31,592 nucleotides of DNA. Source: Gracilaria vermiculophylla. Taxonomy: Eukaryota; Rhodophyta; Florideophyceae; Gracilariales; Gracilariaceae. The stretch's first letter is position 1, and every line of letters starts with the position of its first letter. The notes under the pieces are model-generated. The model ran no database searches and was not told the DNA's origin. It worked only from the letters and a program-made list of their open reading frames with translations. The DNA lies in NCBI GenBank assembly GCA_019155205.2, contig JAHNZQ020000004.1, positions 1,900,561 to 1,932,152 on the forward strand, given 5' to 3'. Shown here piece by piece: positions 1-10,144 of this stretch. Both the position numbers and the translations under genes were made by a program.

Positions 1-612
1 AGAGAGCTGGCAAAAATTATTCGAAGTAGTAAATAACAATTTCCTTAAATCCATCCAAGAGCATACACTACAAGAAAAAAAAGAAAATTTTCCGCAAAGC
101 CCATTCTCACCAGATAAATGGGCTGGTCAGACTTTCTTAAAAGAATATGTAATTCATACATTCCGAAAAATCATTCGATTGAAATGTTTGACAAAAGTAC
201 CCTTATAAATATGGCTTTCAAGGCCAATGACGGTTCATTATGACAAATAATAGTAATTAAGTGCAAGTCAGCTGAATGTAGTTCTTTGATTAAAAGAAAC
301 CATACAAGATGAAACTGGATAAGTTTTTGACCTGTTTGGAATTTTTATTTGATCATATTTCATAATTTTAATCAACGGCAAACCTTTTGAAACGTTATCT
401 TTCTCGAGCAGACTTTTGAGAAATCGTTTACCACGTTTCTCTTTAAGCAACATATCACTTTTACCGCTTCTCCCAGACAACTAATATGAAATTCACTCAG
501 ATGTTTTTATTATTGTATGTCTAGCATTGAGCGAGATGCATCAAAACCGTCGTACAATAATTCTTTATACAATCTATACATCTTTTTTAACACATTAACA
601 CGAGCATACTGA
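1..612. other. AT-rich non-coding stretch
   Basis: I see no recognisable gene, tRNA or repeat here. The only open frame (268-480, minus) is 70 codons long and has no family resemblance. The right part probably contains the 3' untranslated region of the neighbouring minus-strand NTR gene. Confidence 0.5.
506..511 (-). terminator. Candidate polyadenylation signal AATAAA of the NTR gene
   Basis: TTTATT on the plus strand reads AATAAA on the minus strand, about 106 nt past the stop codon of the NTR/TIMP-like gene. A hexamer in AT-rich DNA can occur by chance, so this is only a candidate. Confidence 0.35.
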
Positions 613-616
613 TCAC

Positions 617-1207
617 TCAGAACGGCGATGGAAGACAGGCATACTGCTCTTCACTCGTGAACCACTCTGCAAAGCAACCTCCGCAGTAGTTGTCCTTGCA
701 TGTCACAGCCTCTTTGCATGGCGGCTTTTCGGGAGGCGAGCATGGCTGTCTGAAACAGTTGACCACAGGCGCATTAACACACTCACAAAGACCATTGCAA
801 CACACTTCACGAGTGTTCAAGAAATCTATGTCGTCCTTTGCTAACGTATCAAACTTGCGGATGAACTGGCATAAGTTCAGTGATGGAACGTCACCAGCAG
901 GCAATGGTATCAAGTAGGATACGCCCCGTTGCAGATTGATTCCACATGTTGCTGACTGAACAGGAGATGTTGCAAACACGATTTTCGGCACATCGCATCC
1001 CTTGTACACTTCTTCGGTACGAATTACGAAATAACGAGTCGCATCTGGAGCTGAGCCTCCAGCACTAGCAAACAGAACCTTGCCTTTGATGACTGACTTC
1101 GTAAAGGAGGAGAAAAAGTCTCTCTTGAGCGTAGTGGGGAAGCAGCTGCATGCATTCGCGATATACAGAGCACAAGATAGCAAAAGCACGACTCGCAACA
1201 CTGCCAT
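617..1207 (-). CDS. Secreted NTR/TIMP-like cysteine-rich protein
   Basis: This is a 196-residue protein. Residues 1-19 form a signal peptide ending ANA, and the mature protein begins directly with Cys20-Ser-Cys22. That is the CxC amino terminus of TIMP/netrin-like (NTR) domains, whose first cysteine can chelate a metalloproteinase metal. The NTR-type segment continues through VIKGKVLF and EVYKGC to about residue 135. A second Cys-rich module follows, containing CVNAPVVNC and the motif NYCGGCFAEWF near the C-terminus. About sixteen cysteines imply a disulphide-rich extracellular protein. The ATG is the first one downstream of a TATA box about 90 bp away, and the gene has no intron. Inhibition of metalloproteinases is only inferred from the fold, because animal TIMPs are also single-function outliers of a broader NTR family. 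The fold call is fairly secure; the function is not. Confidence 0.8.
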   Translation of the reverse strand: MAVLRVVLLLSCALYIANACSCFPTTLKRDFFSSFTKSVIKGKVLFASAGGSAPDATRYFVIRTEEVYKGCDVPKIVFATSPVQSATCGINLQRGVSYLIPLPAGDVPSLNLCQFIRKFDTLAKDDIDFLNTREVCCNGLCECVNAPVVNCFRQPCSPPEKPPCKEAVTCKDNYCGGCFAEWFTSEEQYACLPSPF

Positions 1208-1296
1208 GGTTCAAAAAGAAAAATATGAAGCCCAGAGAATGTGTGATAGATGGAGGCGAGGAACGGCGGCGGAGATACTTGAGAAAGGTTCGCATC

Positions 1297-1306
1297 CTTT
1301 AAATAG
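1297..1306 (-). promoter_or_regulatory. TATA-like box of the NTR gene
   Basis: The minus strand reads CTATTTAAAG about 90 nt upstream of the NTR ATG. Spacing and sequence match the TATA elements before the other genes in this window. Confidence 0.55.
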
Positions 1307-1309
1307 ACC

Positions 1310-3170
1310 GATTTCTGGGTGCCCTCATCTCAGCCGGCCATTACATTGGCATGGTTATGAACAACGGATAAAACATGTGGCACCTTGTTGCCGGCATGGC
1401 TGATGCACGCGTGATGCAGACCAGGGTTTTGAGACGAGGACCGCAGCTTCCATTTTAAGCTTAGGTTCGCTGGGGGGTGTCATGGTAGGTAACGAATGTC
1501 ACATGTGTCCTATGATGGCAGAAATCCTTTGGTTTCTGAAGCGCCGAGTTCCGCGCCTGTTGCAAAGAAACGACACGTTCAAGATCTTTGTTTTGCTGAA
1601 GCTCACCATTGGCGACGACGTTGGCTCCACTGCCACCGCAGAAATTTATTGTCTAACGGTTGACCCTTGAATTTGCAAACTTTCATACGGGCATTGCAGT
1701 TCGTGACGTCTAGCATCCGCGTTATTCTTGTTAAAGTTCTCAAGTATGCGAGAGGTACAATCCTGACCATTTGGAACGACCATAAAATAGTCATGTGCAG
1801 TAACGTTTAACTAGGGGAAGTTGTTTGAATTCGCTTAGGGTATTATGCTCATGGCTTTCGACGAACGCTGATCAAATTTACCAAGCCATCCAACAGTACG
1901 AATTTGTTGAGATAACTTCCAAGAAAATAGCTGTGCTTCAAAGGGCAAAGTGCTAGGATCGGCCCCTCACAGACCTACTGCGATTCGTCGGGAACGTTAC
2001 CTAACAAAAGTTAACCGAATCGCGCAGGACATATCACGGATGTGTTGCTCTATGCTCTCATGGCCACGTATGACAACGAGTGCTCAACAAAGTGTGAATG
2101 AGGTAGGTAGTGTACCTTACATTACACATCATATTTCAAAATAACGGGATAGACAGGAAACCAGCTATTTTTAATAAAAAAACACGATGTTTCAAGAGCG
2201 GCTCCCGGAGAGCCCCAAATCGTTTTTTCAAACCTTTCAGCTCGTACAATCGAAGAATAATTTTATTATGAGAAATATATTGGGTGCATCCAGATATTGA
2301 GCTGCCAATTGACCAACCAACCAAATTGAAGTCAATCAAATAGACCAAACAGCCAAGAATCTGAGGTGCGCTGAACCAGATTTGGTCATCAGGAAGGACT
2401 CTTCGAGGGTACTTCCTCCACCCCAGGGTGCTGCCCAAATGTGATGGGGGTTGAATGCATTGCAATGAAATTGATTCGCACAACGAAGTTTATCAGGGAT
2501 TCTGTTTTGGGGAAGGGAGCTCGAAGTCATGATTACCAGTACAAGCTTCCACAAAGAAGATGGGTTGGATCGAGTGGGGGTTTACGGGTTAAAATGCCAT
2601 GCGACCCGAAACTCCCAAGTAGTTATGCTTTTTAAAAGACACCCAAGGTCTAATGTATTAGGAAACTATAAAGACCACGAGACCCACCCCAACGAAGGCG
2701 TGGGCTGGCCACACTGTTTCCCACCTCCATGTTACACTCTCAATGCCAATGAATGTGAGGGGGACCATTGTGAAAAATATATCGGACCGTATATACAACA
2801 GAATACTTTAAAAGTTGAACAACGTTTTGCCAATTGCCACGCATGTTCCGAGCTAACATCATCTTTTGAAACGTTTCTACAGAGTAAAAAAAAACAAAAA
2901 GCACTTTGTCCCTGAATTTGAGCATGTTCTGATCGAGAGTGAGATATGCAATCTAATTTACAATACACAAAACGATAGAAAAATTCAAACAGGAGGAAAC
3001 GCATTAGGTTTTGTTGTTGACTAGAATATAATTTTTGCAGGACGTAATGCAAAACAATTGGCTGTGAAACTTTCAAACAGCAGAGTCTCTAGTGCATCTG
3101 TACATGAATTGAGGGTTTGGAATATTTCTTTTCAACGATTCTATGCGTACAGCTCACAGTTTCATGATGC
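1310..3170. other. 1.9-kb intergenic region, no gene recognised
   Basis: Only short open frames of 60-128 codons occur, none with a recognisable domain or signal peptide. I see no tRNA and no tandem repeat. The right end should hold the 3' untranslated region of the 562-aa minus-strand gene. Confidence 0.5.
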
Positions 3171-3174
3171 AGAT

Positions 3175-4957
3175 CTAGTTCAAAGTCGGATCCAGGCCAT
3201 GCCCGTTGCTGCTTTGACCGGCATCCGTTTCAAAGAGCAGCTCTCCACCCCAAGGTTCTACCACGTCATAGTGCCCCGTCATTTCGATTTCGAATCCAGG
3301 CTTAACAAATTGCCTGAGATTAGTTCTACCTGGTCCACTCATCAATAACTTGCCGGTGGGGTCCGTGTAGAAAGTTCCATTGACAGAACGACCGCCATTA
3401 ATATCTCGAAGATTAAATATGCAGTAGTTCTCTCCGAATTTGAAGTTGCGGAAGTGAACAAGTCTGGATGAGCCATCATGTTGCATTAGCGTACCATCCT
3501 TCATATTGCCAAGATTGACCTTTTCATCGGCTCTAGAAGGCGAGACAATCCCAGTTATAGGATTTCTAATATCCATATTCAACATACCATCGTGACCGTG
3601 AGCAGAGCAGATAGGGTTAGTTGTCCATTCCTCGTATCTGCCGCGCATTAAATCATCATTATACTCATATTCAGGATTGAGAGCATTAACGTCAATTACA
3701 TTGACAGATCGCTTGTTCGTTGAATGACTATCAGCTCTCAAAGCAAGCCGTCTATCTTCTTCTTCCTTAGTTATGCCCATGAAGCCACCTCCCTTCTTTC
3801 TAGTTCCAGTGAAACCAAAATAACCTTTATGGGAAACATCGACAAGTAACTCCTTGGTCGCGACATCAGCCACAGCGAAAATGATAGAATGAGCTCGAAG
3901 TCCCACACGTCGCAAATTTGATGTCTGTGCGTGGATGCAGAAACATACGATGTAGGGCCCAGACTTGAAAACGGCGCACTTAAACCCTTCATGTGACTCA
4001 TCTTCATCGTTATTCTTCCATGGAGTGTACCCAAACTTTGGCGCATAGTTCATCAAGACAAGCGGATTAGATCCGTGCTCATGATCATACGCACTGGCAT
4101 GAATCATTTAGGAAACGAAGTTCGGCAAAGTCAGTAAATACTAGTCTTCAAGACGTATGCAAAATGAGTCAGAAGAAAAAAACTTACCACCAAAAGCATG
4201 GGTCCCATTGAGGGTGCCATGTTGGCCACATCTTGCCGCTGACATCTACGTCAGAAACATCGTTTTCAGGAGTGACCCATTTATCATGGAGGGCTTTAGG
4301 ACATCTCTTGTTGGGAAGAATAGCTTCCGTGATATCTACCGGGGAAATAGGTGGCTTTGATGCCGTTCCATCACTCTCAGCAATCATAGCGTACCATCCA
4401 CCGGTAACTTTCACGCCAGATATATTGTTCTCAACCCAGGCTTGAGACGGAAGCATAGCACTACCTGTGGCACTTCTGGAGAATATATACGCCCGATTCG
4501 GAAGCCATCTCGATTCCTTCTGATGAACGCCGTAAACGAAAGAATCCTCCAGATCATCGACTCGTTCAACCCACCCCTCGCTGTTCCAATCGCGCAGAGT
4601 TGCGGGGGGATAATTGCGATCATAGTGAACACCAACTATGAGATAAACCTTAGCGTCTCGATGGAGGTTGAGACGAACGAAGCTGTCTGTCACAGGCTGC
4701 TTGAAGTTCGAAGCGTGAAACCAGTCTAATGCATTGTATATCAAAGAATTTGGATCAGATACGGGGGCAAACCGGTGGCCTGTGTACCGCGGGTAATAAA
4801 CTGCGTCCGTGCGGTTTCGGCCATTTATTATTGTCCATGACGACACCAAGACCGGGTTCAAAGAGGGCGAGTATACCGGATGGTCAGCACATGACAGAGG
4901 AGTGCACTTCACGAGTGCGATAAGAGCTTGAGCGAACAAGAGAGTGAGGACAACCAT
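3175..4957 (-). CDS. Secreted 562-aa protein of unknown function, two exons
   Basis: Exon 1 runs 4957-4188 and exon 2 runs 4093-3175. Joining them across a 94-nt GTAAGT...CAG intron keeps the frame and converts an early stop (TAA at 4184-4186) and an isolated downstream frame into one 562-residue protein. Residues 1-18 are a hydrophobic signal peptide. The exon junction lies inside the most conserved-looking part: CPKALHDKW, then GKMWPTWHPQWDPCFW from exon 1, followed by AYDHEHGSNP from exon 2. I recall a similar HD..W / YPTWHP..D / GHEHG pattern in bacterial and fungal secreted hypothetical proteins, but I cannot verify it. The histidines and aspartates there could bind metal. The C-terminal half is rich in beta-type sequence without a domain I can name. 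It lies on the same strand as the NTR and GH16 genes, which suggests an extracellular or wall role. Function unknown. Confidence 0.8.
4094..4187 (-). other. Intron (94 nt) in the 562-aa secreted protein gene
   Basis: On the minus strand the donor is GTG|GTAAGT and the acceptor is ATGCCAG. A branch-point-like CCTAAATGA and pyrimidine-rich tract precede the acceptor. The junction falls in phase 2 and creates a Cys codon. Other AGs exist in the segment, but the in-frame TAA at 4108-4110 rules out those upstream of it in this frame. Confidence 0.75.
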
Positions 4958-5019
4958 ATCGTCTTCCTTCGGTCACCTTCGATTCCAGAGCAGTTTCAAG
5001 AAGACGACGATGCAGATGT

Positions 5020-5026
5020 CTTTATA
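5020..5026 (-). promoter_or_regulatory. TATA box of the 562-aa secreted protein gene
   Basis: TATAAAG on the minus strand, about 64 nt upstream of the ATG at 4957. Confidence 0.6.
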
Positions 5027-5029
5027 CCG

Positions 5030-6735
5030 ATTGAACGAACCGGGTGAGAAAGTTGCTCGGGACAGGTTCCATTGATTTGCACGGGAGAGCGAGAACGTTG
5101 CATCATCACAGTACAAGAGTCATTTGCATTTGGATGTATGATGAGGTAATTGGCTTGAGGTTGCAGAGCTCAAGTGACTTTCCCAAGAATCGTATTTGTA
5201 GACATTTTGGCCACCTCCAGAGGGGTGGGCCGTCTTGACAGCGTTCCTTGTTCCACGTTGAGCCCCGAAACACACCTAATACGTAGGTAAGAATTGAGTC
5301 ATCTGAGGGCTGCGGAGACTGGAATCTTGGGTTTGGGAATGAGGATCATAATTCAAACTTACTGTACGTATTGTAATTTGGATACTCAAACGTCGAACTG
5401 TTTATGATAAGACATATTTACCTCGCTTTCCAAGCTTGTTTGTGTTTCCAAGAGTCTGCAGAGTATTCTAGGTCTATGAGCTGTGTGCGTTGTAGAGGCA
5501 GAGAAAATGATGTACACGTAGCGCAACCCGGATGGTTGGTGATTGGCTATTCGGGCAAACAATGACACTGTTCAATATTCGCATGATATTCAGAATGCGC
5601 ATGGTTGCTGCTCCACGTACCCTCCTTAGGTTCTTCCTCGACGGTTCTCAGCTCTATCTCAATTCATCTCTGATGATGAGAGAACATCTCACACCAAAAA
5701 AATCAACTTGAAAGCCCATTGACTTACTGCCTAAAAAACACAATACCACGGGCTGATTTTCCATGAACAGAAGAATTGAGAGACGAATGAATGTTCGTGA
5801 GTTTCTTGGGTCAGTCTACGCCACTTCTTTTGGATTAGTATTGCAACTGTGAGAAGCACAAAATTCTAAATGATAAAGAAGCACTCAAAGGATCCATTAC
5901 AACGATTAACTCTTACGGGTCTTGTGGCACCAAGTGAGGCCTTATCAAAACATCTTGCGCTGCCAACGGTCATAAGGTAGCAATAAATGAAAGCATCTGC
6001 AAGCTTTTAATGCGCCTACGAAAACTTAGAAATTCATTTCATTAATCTTCTTTCTTCCCTTTCCGTCTCACTTTTACTTAAAATGAATGTTCTTTGACCA
6101 AAGAATTGTTAAAATCCATTATTTAGTTGAGTGGATATGATCTCATATGACGACAATTAAAGCCATTGTTGTTTTGTATGTAAATGGAGTGCGAACCAAG
6201 AAAGTGATGAACTGTTCAAAGCCCGTAGAGTTTTTCAATAATCAACCACTAGTGAGTCCTTTTCTTTGCAATATCGCACTTGAATATAAGCCATTACTCT
6301 TTTTGGTTTATCGAGAACAAGGAATATTTGAGGCTATTAACAAAAGGTTGATCATTAGAAACAGATACTAAAAATTCAGATCGTAAAAATCGAGAGTGAA
6401 TAGAAGAGTTAAGAAAAGTCAAAAGAGTCAACTGTTTATCTTCAAACTCATAAAGCTGATTGTATAATGATATCTTTAAAATGGAAATTTTTTAATGGAA
6501 AGAGAGAAAACTTCAGGGTTTGGACAGACTCATAAAAAACGCAAATACTATCGTTAGTAAGTGAACAGCGGCGGGTCATGTTGTTAATATCAGTCTCATG
6601 GGCTAGAATATTTCTATGACTTTGTCGCTTATTCGAAACGGGTACTATTGCAGAAAACAGCAGTAAAAAAGTGCGGTGAGAACTTTTTCTATTTGAGCAT
6701 TGATATCCAAATATTGAAAGCTTTCTTTTTCATCA
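5030..6735. other. 1.7-kb intergenic region, no gene recognised
   Basis: AT-rich sequence with only short frames (60-74 codons) lacking any recognisable motif. I see no tRNA, tandem array or transposon signature. The left part is upstream DNA of the 562-aa gene, and the right part should carry the 3' end of the GH16 transcript. Confidence 0.5.
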
Positions 6736-6739
6736 AAAC

Positions 6740-7609
6740 TCATATTCGAGCCATCTGATAGCTACGAACGTAATAAATGGGCCAGGCGTTGGGAAGTTTT
6801 TTGGCTCCAAACTGACCGGGCTCACCAAACCAATTCGGAAAAACTTCGGAATCAAGCTGCAGGTAAAGCGGAATGTGAAAATTGTAATTGCGTTCTCTGC
6901 GTACCTCACGATCGTTTAGATACCACACAAGTACGTCAGGTTTCCAAAGTAATCCGACTTTGATCTTCTCCTGACTCAGATTACGCCCAACATCAATTTT
7001 GAGGGGATTGGAGCGGACGTTCTGTCCGTTTGGTCCAGAGTAAATCAAAGTGTTTGTGTTAAACTTGCGTTTGAAAGGAACATAAGAACCATCGTAAATA
7101 TCCGGGACCTTTTCACTTGTAGAGTATTCAAATACATCTATTTCCGTGTCACGATGATTTATGAACCAGAAAGCGCAACTGACAGGGCAGTCCATTAGCT
7201 TGCAAGCTATTTCAAAATATCCATATTTTCGCTTCTCCGCAGTACGAATAAAACCGGTTGAGAAGCGACGATTGTTTCCAATGGGACGGTCTTGGTTCTC
7301 ACGCAGGTATTCAGGTGATGGAGACTCCTCGCGACTTTCGAGCCACAAGGCTTTATCTCGAATATAGACATTATTCTTCGAGAAATAACTGGGCTCACGA
7401 CCAAGCCATAGAGGGTTGTGACGGACCCATTTGTGTGACGCATACCAATTTTCGGCGGGATATGCATCAAATTCATCGGACATGTTCCAATCCATCACCC
7501 ATTTCATGTTTTGAGGCACCTCCTGTTGAAGATAAAATGGCAATGGAGTATCGCGACGGGTAGCTGAAGGGTCATATGGAAGCGGGGGAACATTTTTCGA
7601 CACCGTCAT
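6740..7609 (-). CDS. GH16 family glycoside hydrolase (agarase/carrageenase-like)
   Basis: This is a 289-residue protein made of a single GH16 beta-jelly-roll domain. The signature TEIDVFE gives the nucleophile Glu156, the assisting Asp158 and the acid/base Glu161. Upstream of it, FSTGFIRT, KYGYFEIACKLM and SCAFWF match the strand that leads into the active site of agarases, porphyranases and carrageenases. LWKPDVLVWYLNDREV and the final YYVRSYQ are typical of the C-terminal half. GH16 enzymes of this group cleave or remodel sulphated galactans, so in a red alga this would be a cell-wall remodelling enzyme; in another host it would be a degradative one. I see no signal peptide at this ATG, which is unusual. 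The ATG lies about 112 nt after a good TATA box and there is no intron. Exact substrate cannot be read from the sequence. Confidence 0.88.
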   Translation of the reverse strand: MTVSKNVPPLPYDPSATRRDTPLPFYLQQEVPQNMKWVMDWNMSDEFDAYPAENWYASHKWVRHNPLWLGREPSYFSKNNVYIRDKALWLESREESPSPEYLRENQDRPIGNNRRFSTGFIRTAEKRKYGYFEIACKLMDCPVSCAFWFINHRDTEIDVFEYSTSEKVPDIYDGSYVPFKRKFNTNTLIYSGPNGQNVRSNPLKIDVGRNLSQEKIKVGLLWKPDVLVWYLNDREVRRERNYNFHIPLYLQLDSEVFPNWFGEPGQFGAKKLPNAWPIYYVRSYQMARI

Positions 7610-7720
7610 TGTACCGTAGTTTGTCGTTGTATGTTGTGCAGAGTAAGTTTGAAAGGATTTCTTGGTGGCCGAGGTTCGAAGAATTACGGATGAGAGACGA
7701 TGAGACGCGACAAACTGGAT

Positions 7721-7728
7721 CTTTTATA
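7721..7728 (-). promoter_or_regulatory. TATA box of the GH16 gene
   Basis: TATAAAAG on the minus strand, about 112 nt upstream of the GH16 ATG. This supports the chosen start and argues against an undetected upstream coding exon. Confidence 0.65.
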
Positions 7729-7729
7729 G

Positions 7730-9203
7730 AAACGGTTCTGACTTCAAATGCTTCGGATTGCTGTATTGGTGGCATGTGTACAAGCACGCAGCCTCTCATG
7801 ATAGGGAATGCTTTCTTGGTATTCTTTGTTGCTCACATATCGTTGTTGCTCACATCGCGGCTCTTTTACTATCTACATACTTCATTGTTGTGCAAACTGA
7901 GAGTAATGGATACAGACTATCAAAAGGTAGCTACACAGCATATTCTGCTCCACTCTTTGAAACGCATAGACGTACCGCAGCACGTGCAGAATTTTTTTTC
8001 AAAATAACGTGATCATGGACTCCTTTTAACAATACGTAACATAAGTTTAAAACGCTGGTGTTGCGTTGTTCAGATATGATATGACAAACAACAAATGGAA
8101 CATGAGGTGAATTTTCTAATAGATACATCTGGCACAACAAGAATTGTAGCTTTGTCGGGGCCAAACCTGGAGGAATTGGTGGCACTCGGCGATACAAGCC
8201 CCAAACTGTTTCTCATGACAGAGAAGTACTCGATTTGAAGAGGATACATTTAAAGAATACTTATTGCGTCATACTGAACATAAAAGCTGCTTCATCGCTG
8301 GAACTGAAATAAACAAATGCATGATATTTCATATGAAGTCAGCACGAGAGAAGCATGTAAAAATCGCTTATACGTCAGCTGTTACATCTAGTCTCGTGGT
8401 TCATTATGGATCTCACATCTTCTTTCGTTTTCCATCTGGTCACTAGTTTCCATCAACAGAATCTTCAAGCATTTCTGCAATCCGAGAGCATTCTGCAAAC
8501 TACAAGTTCCGTTTTGTGTCCCAGTTTCTCGGACGTACGAGTGACAGTCTGTTGTGTTCTGGCTACCGTGATAGGTTCTCATCTGAAACAGTTGCAACCC
8601 ATCTTCACCGTCATACGAAAATGCTGCACAATTTCAGAAGTGTGAGCGAACAATAATCCTGCCTTTGTTCGTGTTGAATCGATAACGATTATTCTTTTGA
8701 AAGACAGGACCAACGGCATGAAATTCATTTGATGCAAATCTCGATCGGGGGCCTCCACAACCGATTGGTGAATCCCTTATCGAAAGTAATGAGGCAACAA
8801 GACATGTTTTCGTTGCTTTCGACGTGGCATTATTCGGTTGGAAAACGAGCAGCCGAGCCAACGAATAATACTGAGCTTTCGTGCGCCTCATGTTCAGCTT
8901 GTCCACCAACGTGTAAGGAACGAATGAGAGCTCACGTTTTTATTCACACTTTGCACAACATGAATCTAAGTTATTCATTGCACTGGTGTGCTGAACAGCT
9001 CATCAACATGAGAGGACTCAACAAAGTCACTTGGTGCCCGTGGCGAGGCAAACGGAGAGAATTAATAAATCATAAATACTGCAAGCGCTCATGGAGGTAT
9101 TGCCGAAAAATCGGAGTTTGGGACTCAAAGGACGGAAAAGAGCGCGGAAAGAGTAAGATCAAACTAAATATTATCAGTCGCCGTAAAGGAGGCAGCCAGT
9201 GAA
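7730..9203. other. 1.5-kb region without a recognised gene
   Basis: The longest ATG-started frame is 8732-9202 (+), 157 codons. It has a cysteine pair motif (CASCSAC) and a very basic C-terminal end, but no family I know and no TATA box or signal peptide. I leave it uncalled. The left part is upstream DNA of the GH16 gene. The opposite strand between 8634 and 8909 is also open, without similarity I can name. Confidence 0.45.
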
Positions 9204-9291
9204 GGGTCTGTAGCTCAATTGGTAGAGTGCTCCCTTAGCATGGGAGAGGTACCGGGATCGAATGCGCAAGCCGAATGGCCCGGCAGATCCA
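9204..9291 (+). tRNA. tRNA-Ala (AGC) with a 15-nt insertion in the T arm
   Basis: The acceptor stem GGGTCTG (9204-9210) pairs with CAGATCC (9284-9290), including the G3:U70 wobble that specifies alanine. The discriminator is A9291. The D arm is GCTC/GAGT, and the anticodon arm CTCCC-TTAGCAT-GGGAG places AGC at 9237-9239. The T stem CCGGG (9252-9256) pairs with CCCGG (9279-9283), with loop ATCGAAT. Between loop and 3' stem sit 15 extra nt, GCGCAAGCCGAATGG (9264-9278). Removing them gives exactly 73 nt and a normal cloverleaf. The A box (TAGCTCAATTGG) is intact; the B box GGATCGAATGC departs from consensus at the insertion. Boundaries of the insertion are ambiguous by a few nt because CGAATG occurs on both sides. 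It could be an ectopic intron removed from the transcript, or the gene could be a non-functional copy. A TTTT terminator follows. Confidence 0.88.
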
Positions 9292-9297
9292 CATTTA

Positions 9298-9301
9298 TTT
9301 T
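9298..9301 (+). terminator. Pol III terminator of the first tRNA-Ala
   Basis: TTTT, 7 nt after the discriminator base. Confidence 0.6.
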
Positions 9302-10128
9302 ATCGTAACTCTGTTAGTCAGCCACTTAGGTGGTGCTCTGCAGTGCTTCCGGGCGGGCCTTGCCCACCAGCTGTATAGTTTTGTATGGATAGATATCACT
9401 GGAGGTGGCCCGGGACGTTTTCTGACTCACGAGCGTCTGCTGAGGTGTAGTTTCGCAAAGACAGCTTTTGCACGTGTGGAAATACTAGTGGGCTTCTCCT
9501 GATGCATATAAAAATGCATTTTTGCACAGACGGCTTTGTGGTAAATTAAAATAGAAAATAGAAAATAGAAAATGCAGGTTTTGTGAGCGATGCTGAGCAA
9601 AACAGGTGACTGGATGCATTGAGCGTCGGAGCAACTCTATTGATCATGTTTCCTGATCGAACGTGGTGCATGCAGCGACTTAACGGACCGTGTGAATCAC
9701 ACTGAAATAAAGTGATGCAATTCTATCACCGCAATGGATCTCATCGGAAGGAATTCATTCCATCTGACCCACTTAACACCATAGTTTTGCAGTTTTACGA
9801 CGAATTAGAGAGCGAAGAGATATCCGGTTTGAAGCTGGTATTATCCAATTTCCTGATATAGCCCAAGGACAGTTTGTGTGCGTGTTGCGAATTTTTTGGA
9901 CCCAATCGGCGAAATAGTAGCATAAGAGAGCAACCATAGTTTTCTGCGTGTGCTCCCTGGGATAATGAGTTACGCAAACGGTACGTCGAGCAAAACGAAT
10001 TCTCATGCATCAAAATGTTTCAAACGTGCGAATTTTCATGTACTGGGTGCGCGTGATCACTGCAGTGGTGCAGGATGGGAGCTTCAAAACGCTGGCCTTG
10101 CAAAAAGCACTGAATCTATCAGTTAATC
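9302..10128. other. 0.8-kb spacer between the inverted tRNA-Ala genes
   Basis: No coding sequence recognised. It holds a short heptanucleotide repeat (listed separately). The inverted repeat does not extend into this spacer beyond one or two bases next to each tRNA. Confidence 0.5.
9548..9573 (+). repeat. Short tandem repeat (AAAATAG)x3 plus a partial copy
   Basis: Three perfect copies of AAAATAG at 9548-9568, followed by AAAAT. Confidence 0.8.
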
Positions 10129-10132
10129 AAAA
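10129..10132 (-). terminator. Pol III terminator of the second tRNA-Ala
   Basis: AAAA on the plus strand reads TTTT on the minus strand, 13 nt after the discriminator base of the minus-strand tRNA. Its sequence context differs from that of the first copy, so a terminator exists independently at each gene. Confidence 0.55.
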
Positions 10133-10144
10133 TGTGATCGGACG

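Noticed and set aside
4184..4957. A separate 257-aa secreted protein ending at the TAA of 4184-4186
   Set aside because: The stop lies directly inside a GTAAGT donor site, and splicing to 4093 continues a conserved-looking core in frame, so the two-exon model is better.
8732..9202. 157-codon plus-strand frame ending just before the tRNA
   Set aside because: No recognisable family and no promoter signal; the basic C-terminal part may be chance. Not excluded as a lineage-specific gene.
9204..9291. tRNA with a long variable arm, as in the nematode nev-tRNAs
   Set aside because: The extra bases fall after the T loop, not between anticodon stem and T stem; the variable region has normal length.
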